A stretch of 64,000 nt of DNA from Komagataeibacter sp. FNDCF1 (GCF_021295335.1 NZ_JAIWOT010000001.1:3247501-3311500); one strand, 5' to 3'; shown: positions 44,693 to 53,972, numbered from the stretch's first letter. Translations and numbers: made by a program. The notes: a model not told the origin generated them from the sequence alone.

Positions 44693-46792
44693 ATGGCGGC
44701 ACGTCCATCGCAAGCGGGCGGCGGCCCGCCTGATGAAACGGGACAGGCTCCCCCCGGGCCGTCACCCGCGCGGCGCAGGAGCGCGCTGATCCGCCACCTG
44801 CCGCATGTGATCGGGCTGCTGCTTCTGGTCGGCGCCGTGATCGTGGTCCAGCGGGAAGTGCGCAGCCTGCACTGGCACGACATAAGCATGGCGCTGGCCG
44901 CCATTCCCGCTACCACGCTCTGTGCGGGGGCGGGCTTTACGTTGCTGTCCTATCTTGTCCTGTCCCTGTATGACTGGCTTGCCGTGCGGCAGGTCGGCTG
45001 CAGGCTGTCCTTCAGGCGGACTGCATTTGCGGCCTTCTGTTCATATGTCCTGTCGCACAATCTTGGTTTTTCAGCCATTTCCGGTGCGGCCGTGCGCTTT
45101 CGGCTGTATGGCAACTGGGGGCTCCGACCGTTCCAGGTTGCCCAGATCATTGCCTTCTGTTCGGCCACCTACCTGCTGGGGGCCGCCGTGCTGGTGGGCG
45201 GTGTGCTTCTGCTGGAGCCGGGAACGGTGCCGTTTATCGGCAAGACGCTGCCCGCAATGGTGCTGCGGCTGGCGGGCGGACTGCTCTGGGCCGGGGTGGT
45301 GGCCTATGTCATCACGGGCCATTATGTGGACGAGGTAAAGGTCTGGCGGTGGCGCATCACTTTCCCCTCATCCGCCATGGCGGTCATGCAGACCGTGGTG
45401 GCGGCGCTGGAAGTGGCCGCCACCGCCGCCATCGCCTATACCTTCCTGCCCGTGGCGCATGGGCTGGATTATGGCACGTTCCTTGCCATCTACATCGCCT
45501 CCTACACTGCGGGGCTGGTGGCAAGCGTGCCCGGCGGGCTGGGGGTGTTCGACGGCACCATGATGCTGGCGCTGGGCGCCTACGTGCCCGCAACCCGCAT
45601 CGTGACCGCCATCCTGATCTTCCGGCTGTTCTACTACATCGTGCCCCTGTTCGTGGCGGGAATCATGTTTGCCTCCCACGAACTGTTCCTGCGTGGCGAT
45701 GCGGCCCTTGCACGCAAGAACGGTGCCCGCAGCCCGGTGCGCGGCCCCCGTACCGGTCGCGCCAGCCAGGTCATCCGGGAAAGTGAGGCCGATTTTTCCG
45801 TGGCGGTGGCCACCGGCGCGGTTTCGCTATGTGGCGGCCTGCTTCTGGCGCTGACCCTGCTTGACCCCGAGAACTGGCTTAATGCCGGACGTCTGCAGCC
45901 GGTCTTTGCCATGGTGGGGGACTACCTGCTTTCGCTGGCCGGTGTTGCGCTGATCGGGCTGGGGATAGGCCTGTCCCAACGTGTCATACTGGCATGGAAG
46001 GCCACGCTGGTTTTGCTGGCGGGGGCGTGCGTGCTGACCCTGCTGCGTGGCTCGCCCATGGCGGTACCGGGGCTGCTCATGCTGGTCTGCATGCTGATTG
46101 CGCCGTTCCGTGGTTCCTATTACCGCCATGCCCGTATCATGAGCGAGCCTCTTTCCTCCCAGACCATCCTTTCACTGGTACTGCTGATCAGTTCCATCGT
46201 GGTGCTGGTACTGGCGGGACCGCATGATTCGGCGGGGGGAAGCTGGTGGGAGATCATGCTGTTCGCGACCCGCCCCGGCATCGCGCAGTGGACTCTGGGG
46301 CTGGCGGTCATGCTGGGCCTGACCATGATCGTGCGGCTGGTACGGCCGGGGCGCATTCCCGTCATGCCATGGGATGCGGCCACGCGTGCGCAGTACGGTG
46401 CGCTGGACCATGCGTTCGAGGGGCTGGGTCAGGTCACCCCGCCCCCCGCAGGTCTGATCGCCGGCGCGCGCCGGCAGGCCCTGCTGCCGTTCGTGCGGCT
46501 GGGGCCGTACCTGGTCGGACTGGGGGACCCGGCAGGCAATATGGACGACTGTGTTTCCGCCATCTGGTGGCTGCGTGACCTGGCGGTGCAGGAAGGCTGC
46601 CAGCCGGTTTTCTGGCGGGCGGGCATGTGCCTGCTGCCGGTCTATAACGAACTGGGGCTGACCCCGTGGCCCCTGACGGATGAGGGAGATCGCAGCCATC
46701 CCTGTTTCCTGTGTGCGGCGGCAGATGACCTGACCATGGTCAGGGCACTCATGCGCAAGGCCTTCGTGCCAACCGGAGCGGATCGGTGCTAA
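44693..46792 (+). CDS. mprF: MprF-like lipid flippase with shortened aminoacyl-transferase domain
   Basis: A 699-aa membrane protein with about 13-14 membrane segments. The N-terminal flippase part shows SHNLGFSAISGAAVRFRLYGNWGL near 122-145 and YTAGLVASVPGGLGVFDGTMMLALG near 275-300, typical of MprF. The cytoplasmic end starts the phosphatidylglycerol lysyltransferase domain (VRLGPYLVGLGDPAGN, about 600-615; PVFWRAGMCLLPVYNELGL), but stops about 40 residues later. Full MprF is about 850 aa, so most of the second acetyltransferase-like fold is missing. No remnant follows before marC. MprF attaches lysine from Lys-tRNA to phosphatidylglycerol; here only flippase activity may remain. It is directly downstream of LysRS. 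Confidence 0.8.
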   Translation: MAARPSQAGGGPPDETGQAPPGPSPARRRSALIRHLPHVIGLLLLVGAVIVVQREVRSLHWHDISMALAAIPATTLCAGAGFTLLSYLVLSLYDWLAVRQVGCRLSFRRTAFAAFCSYVLSHNLGFSAISGAAVRFRLYGNWGLRPFQVAQIIAFCSATYLLGAAVLVGGVLLLEPGTVPFIGKTLPAMVLRLAGGLLWAGVVAYVITGHYVDEVKVWRWRITFPSSAMAVMQTVVAALEVAATAAIAYTFLPVAHGLDYGTFLAIYIASYTAGLVASVPGGLGVFDGTMMLALGAYVPATRIVTAILIFRLFYYIVPLFVAGIMFASHELFLRGDAALARKNGARSPVRGPRTGRASQVIRESEADFSVAVATGAVSLCGGLLLALTLLDPENWLNAGRLQPVFAMVGDYLLSLAGVALIGLGIGLSQRVILAWKATLVLLAGACVLTLLRGSPMAVPGLLMLVCMLIAPFRGSYYRHARIMSEPLSSQTILSLVLLISSIVVLVLAGPHDSAGGSWWEIMLFATRPGIAQWTLGLAVMLGLTMIVRLVRPGRIPVMPWDAATRAQYGALDHAFEGLGQVTPPPAGLIAGARRQALLPFVRLGPYLVGLGDPAGNMDDCVSAIWWLRDLAVQEGCQPVFWRAGMCLLPVYNELGLTPWPLTDEGDRSHPCFLCAAADDLTMVRALMRKAFVPTGADRC

Positions 46793-46832
46793 GGATCATG
46801 CACCATCGTCTGACCAACAGAAGGCACGGGCC

Positions 46833-47561
46833 ATGACGGCACATGCGGGGCTGCTGACCCATTTTTCCACCGTGGTGGGGCTGCCCAGCCTGTCGGGTGC
46901 CTTTCTCATGGCGTTTCCGGCCCTGTTTTCCATCGTCAATCCGCTGGGTGCCGCCCTTATTTTCGCGCAGGTCACGGGGGGGCAGTCACGGCGGACCTGT
47001 GTCGCGCTGGCGCGGCAGGTTGCGTTCTATTCCGCCGTGCTCATGCTGGCTTCCATATGGGTCGGGGGGCTGGTACTGTCGTTTTTCGGCATTACGATCG
47101 ATGCGCTGCGCATTGCCGGTGGGCTGGTGGTGGCCGTGCGGGCCTGGTCACTGCTTCAGGCACCGGAGACGGAAGAAGCCCGCAAACAGGCCCAGGGCAG
47201 CACGGTACAGGCCAGCGCCAACATCATGGGGCAGGCGTTCTTTCCCCTGACCATGCCCTTTGCCGTAGGCCCGGGCACGATTGCGGTAGCGATTGCATTG
47301 GGGTCCGAAGGGCCGCCAACGGGCAATCATATGGTGTTCTATGCCGTGCTCTCGCTTGCGGGCGTGCTGGTGGCGGCCATTGTATGGGCAGCCTATACCT
47401 ATGCCGATCAGCTGCTTTACCTGCTGGGCACGACCGGCACGCGTATCGTCTCGCGCCTGGCCGCACTGATCCTGCTTTCCATTGGCGTGCAGATCCTGAT
47501 TACGGGTGTGCAGGGTGTCATTCTGTCCAGCGCGCATGCCGTGCTGCTCATGGCCAGCTAG
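46833..47561 (+). CDS. marC: MarC-family integral membrane protein
   Basis: A 242-aa inner-membrane protein with six predicted membrane segments. The family signature FPALFSIVNPLGAALIFAQVTGG is near residues 28-50, with GGLVVAVRAWSLLQ and MPFAVGPGTIAVAIALG later. The role is unknown; MarC was once tied to antibiotic resistance but that has not held up. It follows the mprF-like gene by 40 bases and converges on the UDG-family gene. Confidence 0.92.
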   Translation: MTAHAGLLTHFSTVVGLPSLSGAFLMAFPALFSIVNPLGAALIFAQVTGGQSRRTCVALARQVAFYSAVLMLASIWVGGLVLSFFGITIDALRIAGGLVVAVRAWSLLQAPETEEARKQAQGSTVQASANIMGQAFFPLTMPFAVGPGTIAVAIALGSEGPPTGNHMVFYAVLSLAGVLVAAIVWAAYTYADQLLYLLGTTGTRIVSRLAALILLSIGVQILITGVQGVILSSAHAVLLMAS

Positions 47562-47653
47562 AAATCGCCGGATTTCCGCCCCACGCGACGATGGAGTACC
47601 AGATATTCTTGCATACCGGGCGCCGTCCCCCTGCCTGGCTGTGGGCCAGCAGG

Positions 47654-48271
47654 TCAGGAAGTGGGAGCTGGTGCGATAGCGGGTAATGGCTGACCTGCCA
47701 GCACGGCCTGCACGCAGGCCCGCAGCGCCGGCAGCACATCGCTGCCAAAGCGTGGCGTGCGTCGCTCCCACGCCCCGGTGCGCCATGAAGGGTGCGGCAG
47801 CGGAAAGTACCGTGGCAGATACCGGCGGAAATCAAGACAGCGTTCGCTGACCCGTCCCCTGCCCAGAATATGCTGCTGGGCATAGGACCCCACCACAAGT
47901 GTCAGGGTGATGTCTGGCATCTGTGCCATGATGCGCGTGCGCCACTGCGGCGCGCATTCAGGGCGGGGCGGGCAGTCTCCGCCCTGTGGCAGGCGGCCGG
48001 GATAGCACAGCCCCATGGGTACCAGCGCGATACGACTCGAATCGTAAAAGGTCGCCCGGTCTATGCCCATCCAGTTACGGAGCCGGTCGCCCGATGCGTC
48101 GTTGAATGACTGCCCGGTTTCATGTACCCGCGTGCCCGGGGCCTGACTTGCGATCAGCAGCCGTGCCGTGCGGGAGACATGCAGCACCGGACGGGGACCA
48201 AGCGGCAGATGGGCGGCACAGATCTGGCAGGCGCGGATGGCGTCAAGCAGTTCCTGCAGGGTTTCGGTCAT
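47654..48271 (-). CDS. Uracil-DNA glycosylase superfamily protein
   Basis: A 205-aa protein of the uracil-DNA glycosylase superfamily. Cys15 and Cys18 (ACQICAAHLP) and later cysteines could bind an iron-sulfur cluster. The active-site region reads LLIASQAPGTRVHETGQSFNDASGDRLRNWMG near 45-76, then IALVPMGLCYPG, and the C-terminal motif PLPHPSWR. The family includes uracil-excision enzymes; the exact substrate is not certain. ATG 48271 (MTETLQ) is chosen over the longer frame to 48403, which runs into cobB. The start lies about 10 bases after the cobB stop, so it was probably the second gene of a cobB operon and now sits behind the IS insertion. Confidence 0.82.
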   Translation of the reverse strand: MTETLQELLDAIRACQICAAHLPLGPRPVLHVSRTARLLIASQAPGTRVHETGQSFNDASGDRLRNWMGIDRATFYDSSRIALVPMGLCYPGRLPQGGDCPPRPECAPQWRTRIMAQMPDITLTLVVGSYAQQHILGRGRVSERCLDFRRYLPRYFPLPHPSWRTGAWERRTPRFGSDVLPALRACVQAVLAGQPLPAIAPAPTS

Positions 48272-48477
48272 GGCCCGGTCCCTATGCCGCCAGCAGGTCG
48301 CGTACCCATGGGGGCACGGTGCGGGTGGCTGGTCCCAGAATGACCTGTTCGAAAGCGGAAGCTCCCCGTGGGGCTTCAAGGTTGAACAGCACCGTATCCG
48401 CATGATCGGTCACGCTGTTTACAAACCCCGCCGCCGGATAAACGACGCCGGATGTGCCGATGGCAACGAACAGGTTA

Positions 48478-49639
48478 TACCAAGGGCTATCACCTTTGAC
48501 CTATATGAGCCCAGTTTCTGAGACCGATGGATCGGATGGTCTGTGGCAGGGCGGTGAGGTTGTTCCATGCGGTGCATGCGGCTTCGATGATGTGTTCGAT
48601 GCCACTGAACACGGTGTTGGACAGCCAGTTGGCGCGGAGGAACTGCCAGATATTCTCGACCGGGTTCAGTTCGGGCGCGCGGGACGGCAGGAAGACCAGG
48701 CTGACGTTGCGCGGCAGTCTGAGTTTGGGTGTCGTATGCCAGCCGGCACGATCGAGCAGGACGACGGCATGGGCGCCGCGTGCGACGCAGCGTGAGATTT
48801 CCTCGATATGCAGTTGCATGCTGGCCGTGCCGGTAAACGGCAGCACCAGGCCTGCCGCCTTGCCAAGTGCCGGGCAGATCGCCCCGAACAGCCAGGCATT
48901 CTCGTAGCGCTGGTCGGCCGGCTGGCGTGGTCGGGTGCCACGCCGCGCCCATTGTCGGACAAGGCCGTTCTTCTGCCCGATGCGGGCCTCGTCCTGAAAC
49001 CAGAGTTCAATCCGCCTGCCCTTGGGCAGATGTCCGGTGTGGGCGCTCAGGATCGTGGGGAAGTTTTTTTAAACGCGTCCATGACGGATGGATCCTGTCC
49101 GGGGTGACGCGGACGCGCGCTGACGTGGCTGAACCCAAGCCGCTTCAGCAGGGTGGAGACATGGCGTTCGTGATAGGAGACGCCAAAACGCTCTTCGATG
49201 ACCCGCTGAAGATCGACCCGACGCCAGCGCACCACACCGTCCCGGGCACGGTCAGGCCCTGTCGTGACCAGCGCCGATAATTCTGCCAGTTGGTCCGCTG
49301 TCAGGCGGCAGACCGACCCGTTGCGCCATTGGTCCCGCAAACCATCCGGCCCCGTAGCATTGAACCGGTGCACCCAGTCCCGCAGGGTTTGCCGGTCCAT
49401 GCCGCCGATCCGCGCCGCTTCGCCACGGCTGGCACCATCGCGCACCGCAGCCAGAGACAAAAGGCGCCGTGCAACATTCGCATCCCGCGTACGAGAAGCC
49501 AGACGTCGTAACGCAGAAGCCGTATAATCCGTCCGTAAAGCAATCGCACCAGCCATTCCCGATCCTCCCTCTCACAACAGAATCAGAACAGGCCCTTCGC
49601 GTCACTTCACAGATGAGTCAGAGACAATAGCCCTTGGTA
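48478..49639 (-). mobile_element. IS630-family insertion sequence inside cobB
   Basis: About 1162 bp. Both ends begin TACCAAGGGCTAT reading inward (13 bp perfect, then roughly half-matching for 14 more). The target is duplicated as TTA (48475-48477 and 49640-49642), which includes the TA duplication standard for IS630/Tc1 elements. Inside are two overlapping minus-strand frames encoding the transposase. The perfect ends and an open frame apart from one slippery site suggest a recent, possibly active insertion. Confidence 0.93.
48490..49556 (-). CDS. IS630-family transposase, two frames joined at an A7 slippery run
   Basis: The upstream frame (49047-49556, 169 aa) holds the DNA-binding part: LASRTRDANVARRLLSLAAV, GMDRQTLRDWVHRFNATG, and the linker up to FSHVSARPRHP. 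The downstream frame runs to 48490 and holds the DDE core: IELWFQDEARIGQ, AHAVVLLDRAGWHTT, and FLPSRAPELNPVENIWQFLR. They join at TTT-AAA-AAA-AC (A7 at 49064-49070): a -1 shift gives a protein of about 355 aa, the usual IS630 length. Many elements of this family use such a shift to limit transposase. A simple inactivating mutation is the alternative. Confidence 0.88.
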
Positions 49640-50206
49640 TTACAGTCATCCAGTCGCCGGGCAATGGTTTCCATATGATAGGGCATCTCCCCGAACCAGA
49701 CGATATCGGGCCGCAGCGTGGGCCGCGTGCAATGGGGGCAGGGGGTATCAGGATAGCAGTCGGTGTGCCAGGGCGGAGTCGCGTGGCAGTGGGTGCAGCG
49801 CAGGCGCAGCAGTTCACCATGCATGTGGATTACATCATGGCTCCCGGCGCGTTCATGCAGGTCATCTATGTTCTGGGTGATGATGGTGATCTGGCCATCC
49901 CACTGGCTGTCCCGTGCCGCCTGTTCCAGTCTGGCCAGTGCCTCATGGGCGGCATTGGGCTGCACACCAGATAGCTGTGCCCTCAGGCCGTTATAAAAAC
50001 GGTCCACACGGAGCGGGTCATGCCGGAAGCCTTCCGGTGTGCAGATATCCTCGATTCGTTCATGATTCCATAACCCGTCCGCACCCCGGAACGTCTGCAG
50101 TCCGGATTCCTGGCTTATGCCCGCGCCAGTCAGTACCACGATGCGCTGCATGCTGGAGTCTCCCCTTGATGATCGCATGATGCAGTGTGGGCGCGCGCCC
50201 TACATA

Positions 50207-50242
50207 AGAAAACCGCCATGGGCGGAACCCATGGCGGTTTTA
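50207..50242. terminator. Bidirectional terminator downstream of adhB
   Basis: A 14-bp stem AAAACCGCCATGGG / CCCATGGCGGTTTT with a short loop. It lies 51-86 bases past the adhB stop and upstream of the cobB start, and would insulate the two. Confidence 0.9.
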
Positions 50243-50292
50243 CAGATCCGGCATTCAGGGAAAGGGTGGCTCCGGGGAGCCACCCTGCCGCA

Positions 50293-51714
50293 TTACTGTG
50301 CGGCGTCCTGACCGGTGTGTGTCTGCGGTGCAAACGTCCAGCCTGAGCCATAAGGCTGCGGCAGGAAGACCGACCAGCCACTGCTCATGCTGTTCCAGCC
50401 GGAACTGGAGACCGGAGCCCCCGTGTCACGCAGCTTGGTTACATCCGCAGCCGTCACGCTGCCGGGTGCCTTGTTGCCCCAGCTGGTGCGGATGAAGTTG
50501 ACCACATCAGCAATCTGCTGGGCGGACAGCGACTTGCTGTAACCCGGCATGGCCACCGCGGACGGTGCCCAGTTGCTCGGCGGCAGCACGCCACCATGCG
50601 CAATCACGTTCACCAGCGAGGTCGGGTTCTCGGTCACGACAACCGGGTTGCCGGCCAGCGGCGGGAACATGCGGGCCACACCACCACCGTCGTTACGGTG
50701 ACAGATGGCGCATTCCTTCACATACGTATCAGCACCCGGGACACTGGCGGTATTACCCGAAGCCAGCATGGTCGCGGTGGACGGATCGTAGGTGTAGCTA
50801 CCCTGTGAAGGCGGTACCGGCGGCAGGCTCTTCAGGTACTTCGCGATGGCATGCAGGTCTGCATCGGTGAAGTACTGGGTGCTCCATGCCACCACATCGC
50901 CCATGCCACCGAATACGGCGGAGTGGTCGATACGGCCGGACTTGAGGAAGGTGTAGATGTCATCCTCGGACCACCGGCCCAGACCCACGACCGGATCATT
51001 GCGCAGGCTCGGCGCGACCCAGTTGTCGATCGGTGCGCCACCGGACAGGAAGTCAGGACCACCGGATGCATCCAGGGCCTTTTCCTGCATGGCGAAGCCA
51101 CGTGGTGTATGGCAGGCGCCGCAATGGCCCGGCCCCGTCACCAGATAGTCACCCCGTGCGATATCGGCATCCGTGCCGGGCGCAGGGACGTACTCCTTGG
51201 GCGAGGGCGAGAACATCATGCGCCAGATGCCCAGCGGCCAGCGCATGGACAGCGGCCAGGAAATTTCCGGCTGCTTGTCAGGCTGCGCGACCGGCTTCAC
51301 CCCGTGCATGAAGTAGGCATACAGCGCCTGGATGTCTTCCTTCGTCATGCGTGAGAAGGAGGGATAGGGCATGGCCGGATAGAGCGTGGACCCATCCTTG
51401 CGGATGCCATGCCGGATGGCCTGGTCAAATTCCTCGAGCGTGTAACGGCCGATACCGTAGGTCGGGTCCGGCGTGATGTTCGTGGAATAGATTGTGCCGA
51501 TGGGGCTCTTGATCTCGAGTCCACCCGCATAAGCCTGACCGTGGAGGGAGGTATGACACGCTACGCAGTCACCCAGTCGTGCGACATACGCCCCCTTTTC
51601 GACTAGCGCGGAGTCGGCACTGGGCGTCTGAGCCAATGCCGTCCCTGCCAGCAGACTAAACGCTGCCGCGCTGAATGTCACCTTAAGCCTGTTGATCATT
51701 ATGTTCACCATCAT
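50293..51714 (-). CDS. adhB: PQQ alcohol dehydrogenase, tri-heme cytochrome c subunit (AdhB)
   Basis: A 473-aa secreted subunit II of the membrane alcohol dehydrogenase of acetic acid bacteria. After a signal peptide (INRLKVTFSAAAFSLLAGTALAQ) come three heme c sites: CVACH at 50-54, CGACH at 198-202, and CAICH at 335-339, with blocks such as AGGLEIKSPIGTIYSTNITP and GHCGACHTPRGFAMQEKALD. It passes electrons from AdhA to ubiquinone and anchors the complex. The start could be 51714 or ATG 51699, which has GGTGA nearby and begins the signal cleanly. It lies 38 bases downstream of adhA in one operon. The C terminus QPYGSGWTFAPQTHTG matches known AdhB. Confidence 0.97.
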   Translation of the reverse strand: MMVNIMINRLKVTFSAAAFSLLAGTALAQTPSADSALVEKGAYVARLGDCVACHTSLHGQAYAGGLEIKSPIGTIYSTNITPDPTYGIGRYTLEEFDQAIRHGIRKDGSTLYPAMPYPSFSRMTKEDIQALYAYFMHGVKPVAQPDKQPEISWPLSMRWPLGIWRMMFSPSPKEYVPAPGTDADIARGDYLVTGPGHCGACHTPRGFAMQEKALDASGGPDFLSGGAPIDNWVAPSLRNDPVVGLGRWSEDDIYTFLKSGRIDHSAVFGGMGDVVAWSTQYFTDADLHAIAKYLKSLPPVPPSQGSYTYDPSTATMLASGNTASVPGADTYVKECAICHRNDGGGVARMFPPLAGNPVVVTENPTSLVNVIAHGGVLPPSNWAPSAVAMPGYSKSLSAQQIADVVNFIRTSWGNKAPGSVTAADVTKLRDTGAPVSSSGWNSMSSGWSVFLPQPYGSGWTFAPQTHTGQDAAQ

Positions 51715-51752
51715 GCGTCGCGTCGATGCGAAAAATTGTCAAAACCGGGAGA

Positions 51753-53972
51753 TTACGGCTGCTGCTCGGGGATACCGGCAGTGTTCTTCCGGGCATCAAC
51801 TTCCCTCTGATAGGTCTCGTTCGCACGCTTGATCAGGAACTGACGGATGTCCTCAATCTCGGTCGGGTTCATGCTGCTGTCGAAGCGGTCCATACCATAG
51901 GCGGTAAGCGCGCCGCGGCCGACAACGTTGTAGAACGCATCCTCATGACGGATGGAACCGGACCAGCGCAGGTCAGGCAGCACACCGGCACCTTCGGCAT
52001 TGTCGCCATGGCAGGCGGCGCAATACGTCTGGAACTGGAAGTAGCCGTTATCCGTGCGCTTGCTGTCGAATTCCGCCGGCGGCTTGACGGGCAGGAAGCC
52101 CTGGTCGTTCTGCTTGGGCAGCGGGCTGGACTTGCCATCGAGCGAGAAGGCGATGATGCGCGAGTGGTTGACGGTCCAGCCGCTGGTACGGGCCAGGCCA
52201 CCAAGGAAGAACGGATAGATGCCGCCCCAGCCCACTTCAACCGCAACATACTGCTTGCCATTGGCAAGGTAGCTTACAGGCGGCGCAATGATGCCGCTGT
52301 CTGCCACGAAGTGGAACAGGTCGGAACCGTTCGTCGCGTCATAGGCATGGAATTCGCCGTTTGCCAGGCCCTGGAACAGCAGGTCGCCGCCAGTTGCCAG
52401 GATACCGCCATTCCACGGACCCTTGTGGTCCACGCGCCAGGCTTCAGCCTGCTTCTGCGGATCCCACGCCACGATCCAGCCCTTCAGGTCCTTCACGAAG
52501 GCCTGCTTGGCTTCGGGCGAGTCGGGAATGCCGACCTTGTTCATGTCCAGACCCAGGTTCCAGCTGTCCGGGTGCGGGGTGAAGCCGCCAACCTGGTTGG
52601 TGTACAGGAAGGGAACCTGCTGCGCCGGGATATAGACCAGTCCGGTCTTGGGGCTGAACGCCATGGCCGCGAAGTTATGGCCGCCAAGGTCGCCCGGAAT
52701 GCCGTACCAGTCCTTGCCCGTAAGCGTATAGAGCGCATCGGGGTTGTAGATCGGGCGACCGGTCTTGGGATCAAGGCCGCTGGCCCAGTTCACATAGACG
52801 TAGTTCTTGCCCGAGATGAACTCGCCGGTCTTCGCATCGATGATGTAGAAGAAGCCGTTCTTCGGTGCGTGAACGATGACGTGGCGGGTCTCACCGTTGA
52901 TCGGCAGGTCAAGTGTCATGATCTGCTGGACCGAGGTGAAGTCCCACTGGTCCATCGGCGTTTCCTGGAAATGCCAGACGTACTCGCCGGTTTCCGGCTT
53001 CAGTGCGACGATGCTGCCCAGGAACAGGTTGTCGCCCTTGCCTTCGGAACGGTACTTGTAGTTCCACGGCGAACCGTTGCCCACACCCAGATAGACCAGG
53101 TCGGTCACGGGGTCATACACGAGCGAATCCCACACCGTGCCGCCGCCACCCTGGCGGGTCCAGGCGCCGGTCGGGCTCCAGGTCTGGTAGGCCTTGTTCA
53201 TCAGCACGCTGTCGGACGCGGCGTGGTCAGGCTCGTTCTTGGGGTTCGGAACCGTGAAGAAGCGCCAGTCGACCTTGCCGGTTTCCGCATCGAATGCCGT
53301 GACGAAGCCACGGGCACCGAATTCGGAGCCACCGTTACCGATGATCACGCGGCCCTTGGCGATGCGCGGCGCGCCGTCAACCGTATAGGAACGCTGCTTG
53401 CCCAGCTGGGCTTCGGGCGGGATGGTGTTGACACTCCAGACCAGCTTGCCGGTCTTGGCGTCCAGCGCGATCAGGCGGCCATCGAACGTGCCGAAATAGA
53501 CCTTGCCATTCCAGTAGGCGGCGCCACGGTTGACCGTGTCGCAGCAGCCCTTGTCGGCAATGTTGCCGGGCACGCGCGGGTCATAGGACCACAGCAGCTT
53601 GCCGGTCGCGGCATCAACGGCCTTCATCATGCTCCAGTTGGTGGTGGCGTACATGACACCATCGACAACCAGCGGCGTGCCTTCCTGGCCACGGTTGGTA
53701 TCGAGATCCAGATACCAGGCCAGCTTGAGGTTACCAACGTTGGAACGGTTGATCTGGTCCAGCGGGCTGTAACGCTGTTCAGAATAGGTGCGGCCGTAGG
53801 TCATCCAGTTGCCGGGGTGATCATCGGCATGGATGATCGCTTCCCCCGTGGCGCCCTGCCCCTCATCCGCGGATGCCATGACGGCATGACCCGAGATGAG
53901 AGCCGCACATATCGTTCCGGCTGTAAGCGTTCTGCTCAGAGAACGTCTTTTTCCGAAAACGGCAGAAATCAT
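51753..53972 (-). CDS. adhA: PQQ-dependent alcohol dehydrogenase, catalytic subunit (AdhA)
   Basis: A 739-aa quinohemoprotein that oxidises ethanol to acetaldehyde in the periplasm. After the signal peptide (cleaved near residue 35, VMASADEG) comes an eight-bladed PQQ propeller. The vicinal disulfide that covers PQQ is Cys143-Cys144 in KGCCDTVNRG. Conserved blade motifs include NRGQEGTPLVVDGVMYATT and TGKLVWSVNT. A C-terminal cytochrome domain has the heme site CAACH near 651-655. GGAGGA lies 7 bases before the ATG. adhB follows. The small third subunit (AdhS) is not in the window. With adhB this is the first step of acetic acid production. Confidence 0.98.
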   Translation of the reverse strand: MISAVFGKRRSLSRTLTAGTICAALISGHAVMASADEGQGATGEAIIHADDHPGNWMTYGRTYSEQRYSPLDQINRSNVGNLKLAWYLDLDTNRGQEGTPLVVDGVMYATTNWSMMKAVDAATGKLLWSYDPRVPGNIADKGCCDTVNRGAAYWNGKVYFGTFDGRLIALDAKTGKLVWSVNTIPPEAQLGKQRSYTVDGAPRIAKGRVIIGNGGSEFGARGFVTAFDAETGKVDWRFFTVPNPKNEPDHAASDSVLMNKAYQTWSPTGAWTRQGGGGTVWDSLVYDPVTDLVYLGVGNGSPWNYKYRSEGKGDNLFLGSIVALKPETGEYVWHFQETPMDQWDFTSVQQIMTLDLPINGETRHVIVHAPKNGFFYIIDAKTGEFISGKNYVYVNWASGLDPKTGRPIYNPDALYTLTGKDWYGIPGDLGGHNFAAMAFSPKTGLVYIPAQQVPFLYTNQVGGFTPHPDSWNLGLDMNKVGIPDSPEAKQAFVKDLKGWIVAWDPQKQAEAWRVDHKGPWNGGILATGGDLLFQGLANGEFHAYDATNGSDLFHFVADSGIIAPPVSYLANGKQYVAVEVGWGGIYPFFLGGLARTSGWTVNHSRIIAFSLDGKSSPLPKQNDQGFLPVKPPAEFDSKRTDNGYFQFQTYCAACHGDNAEGAGVLPDLRWSGSIRHEDAFYNVVGRGALTAYGMDRFDSSMNPTEIEDIRQFLIKRANETYQREVDARKNTAGIPEQQP

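Larger units (their letters stand above)
48282..50151 (-). pseudogene. cobB: Sirtuin deacylase gene split by an IS630-family element
   Basis: The 5' part (49640-50151) encodes MQRIVVLTGAGISQESGLQ, HEALARLEQ, TQNIDDLHERAGS, the zinc cysteines CTHCHATPP and CPHC, and PDIVWFGEMPYHMETIARRLDD. The 3' part (48282-48477) continues NLFVAIGTSGVVYPAAGFV and ends DLLAA. Removing the element and one TTA copy rejoins them in frame (DDC-NLF) to 705 bases, 234 aa, the normal length for bacterial NAD-dependent deacylases that remove acyl groups from lysines, including on acetyl-CoA synthetase. As it stands the 5' frame reads a few residues into the element and stops, deleting the end of the NAD-binding fold, so the product should be inactive. 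ATG 50151 has GGAGA upstream. Confidence 0.95.

Noticed and set aside
48419..48952. 177-aa minus-strand frame over the IS630 transposase
   Set aside because: Wrong frame of the DDE region; the transposase motifs are read in the neighbouring frame ending at 48490.
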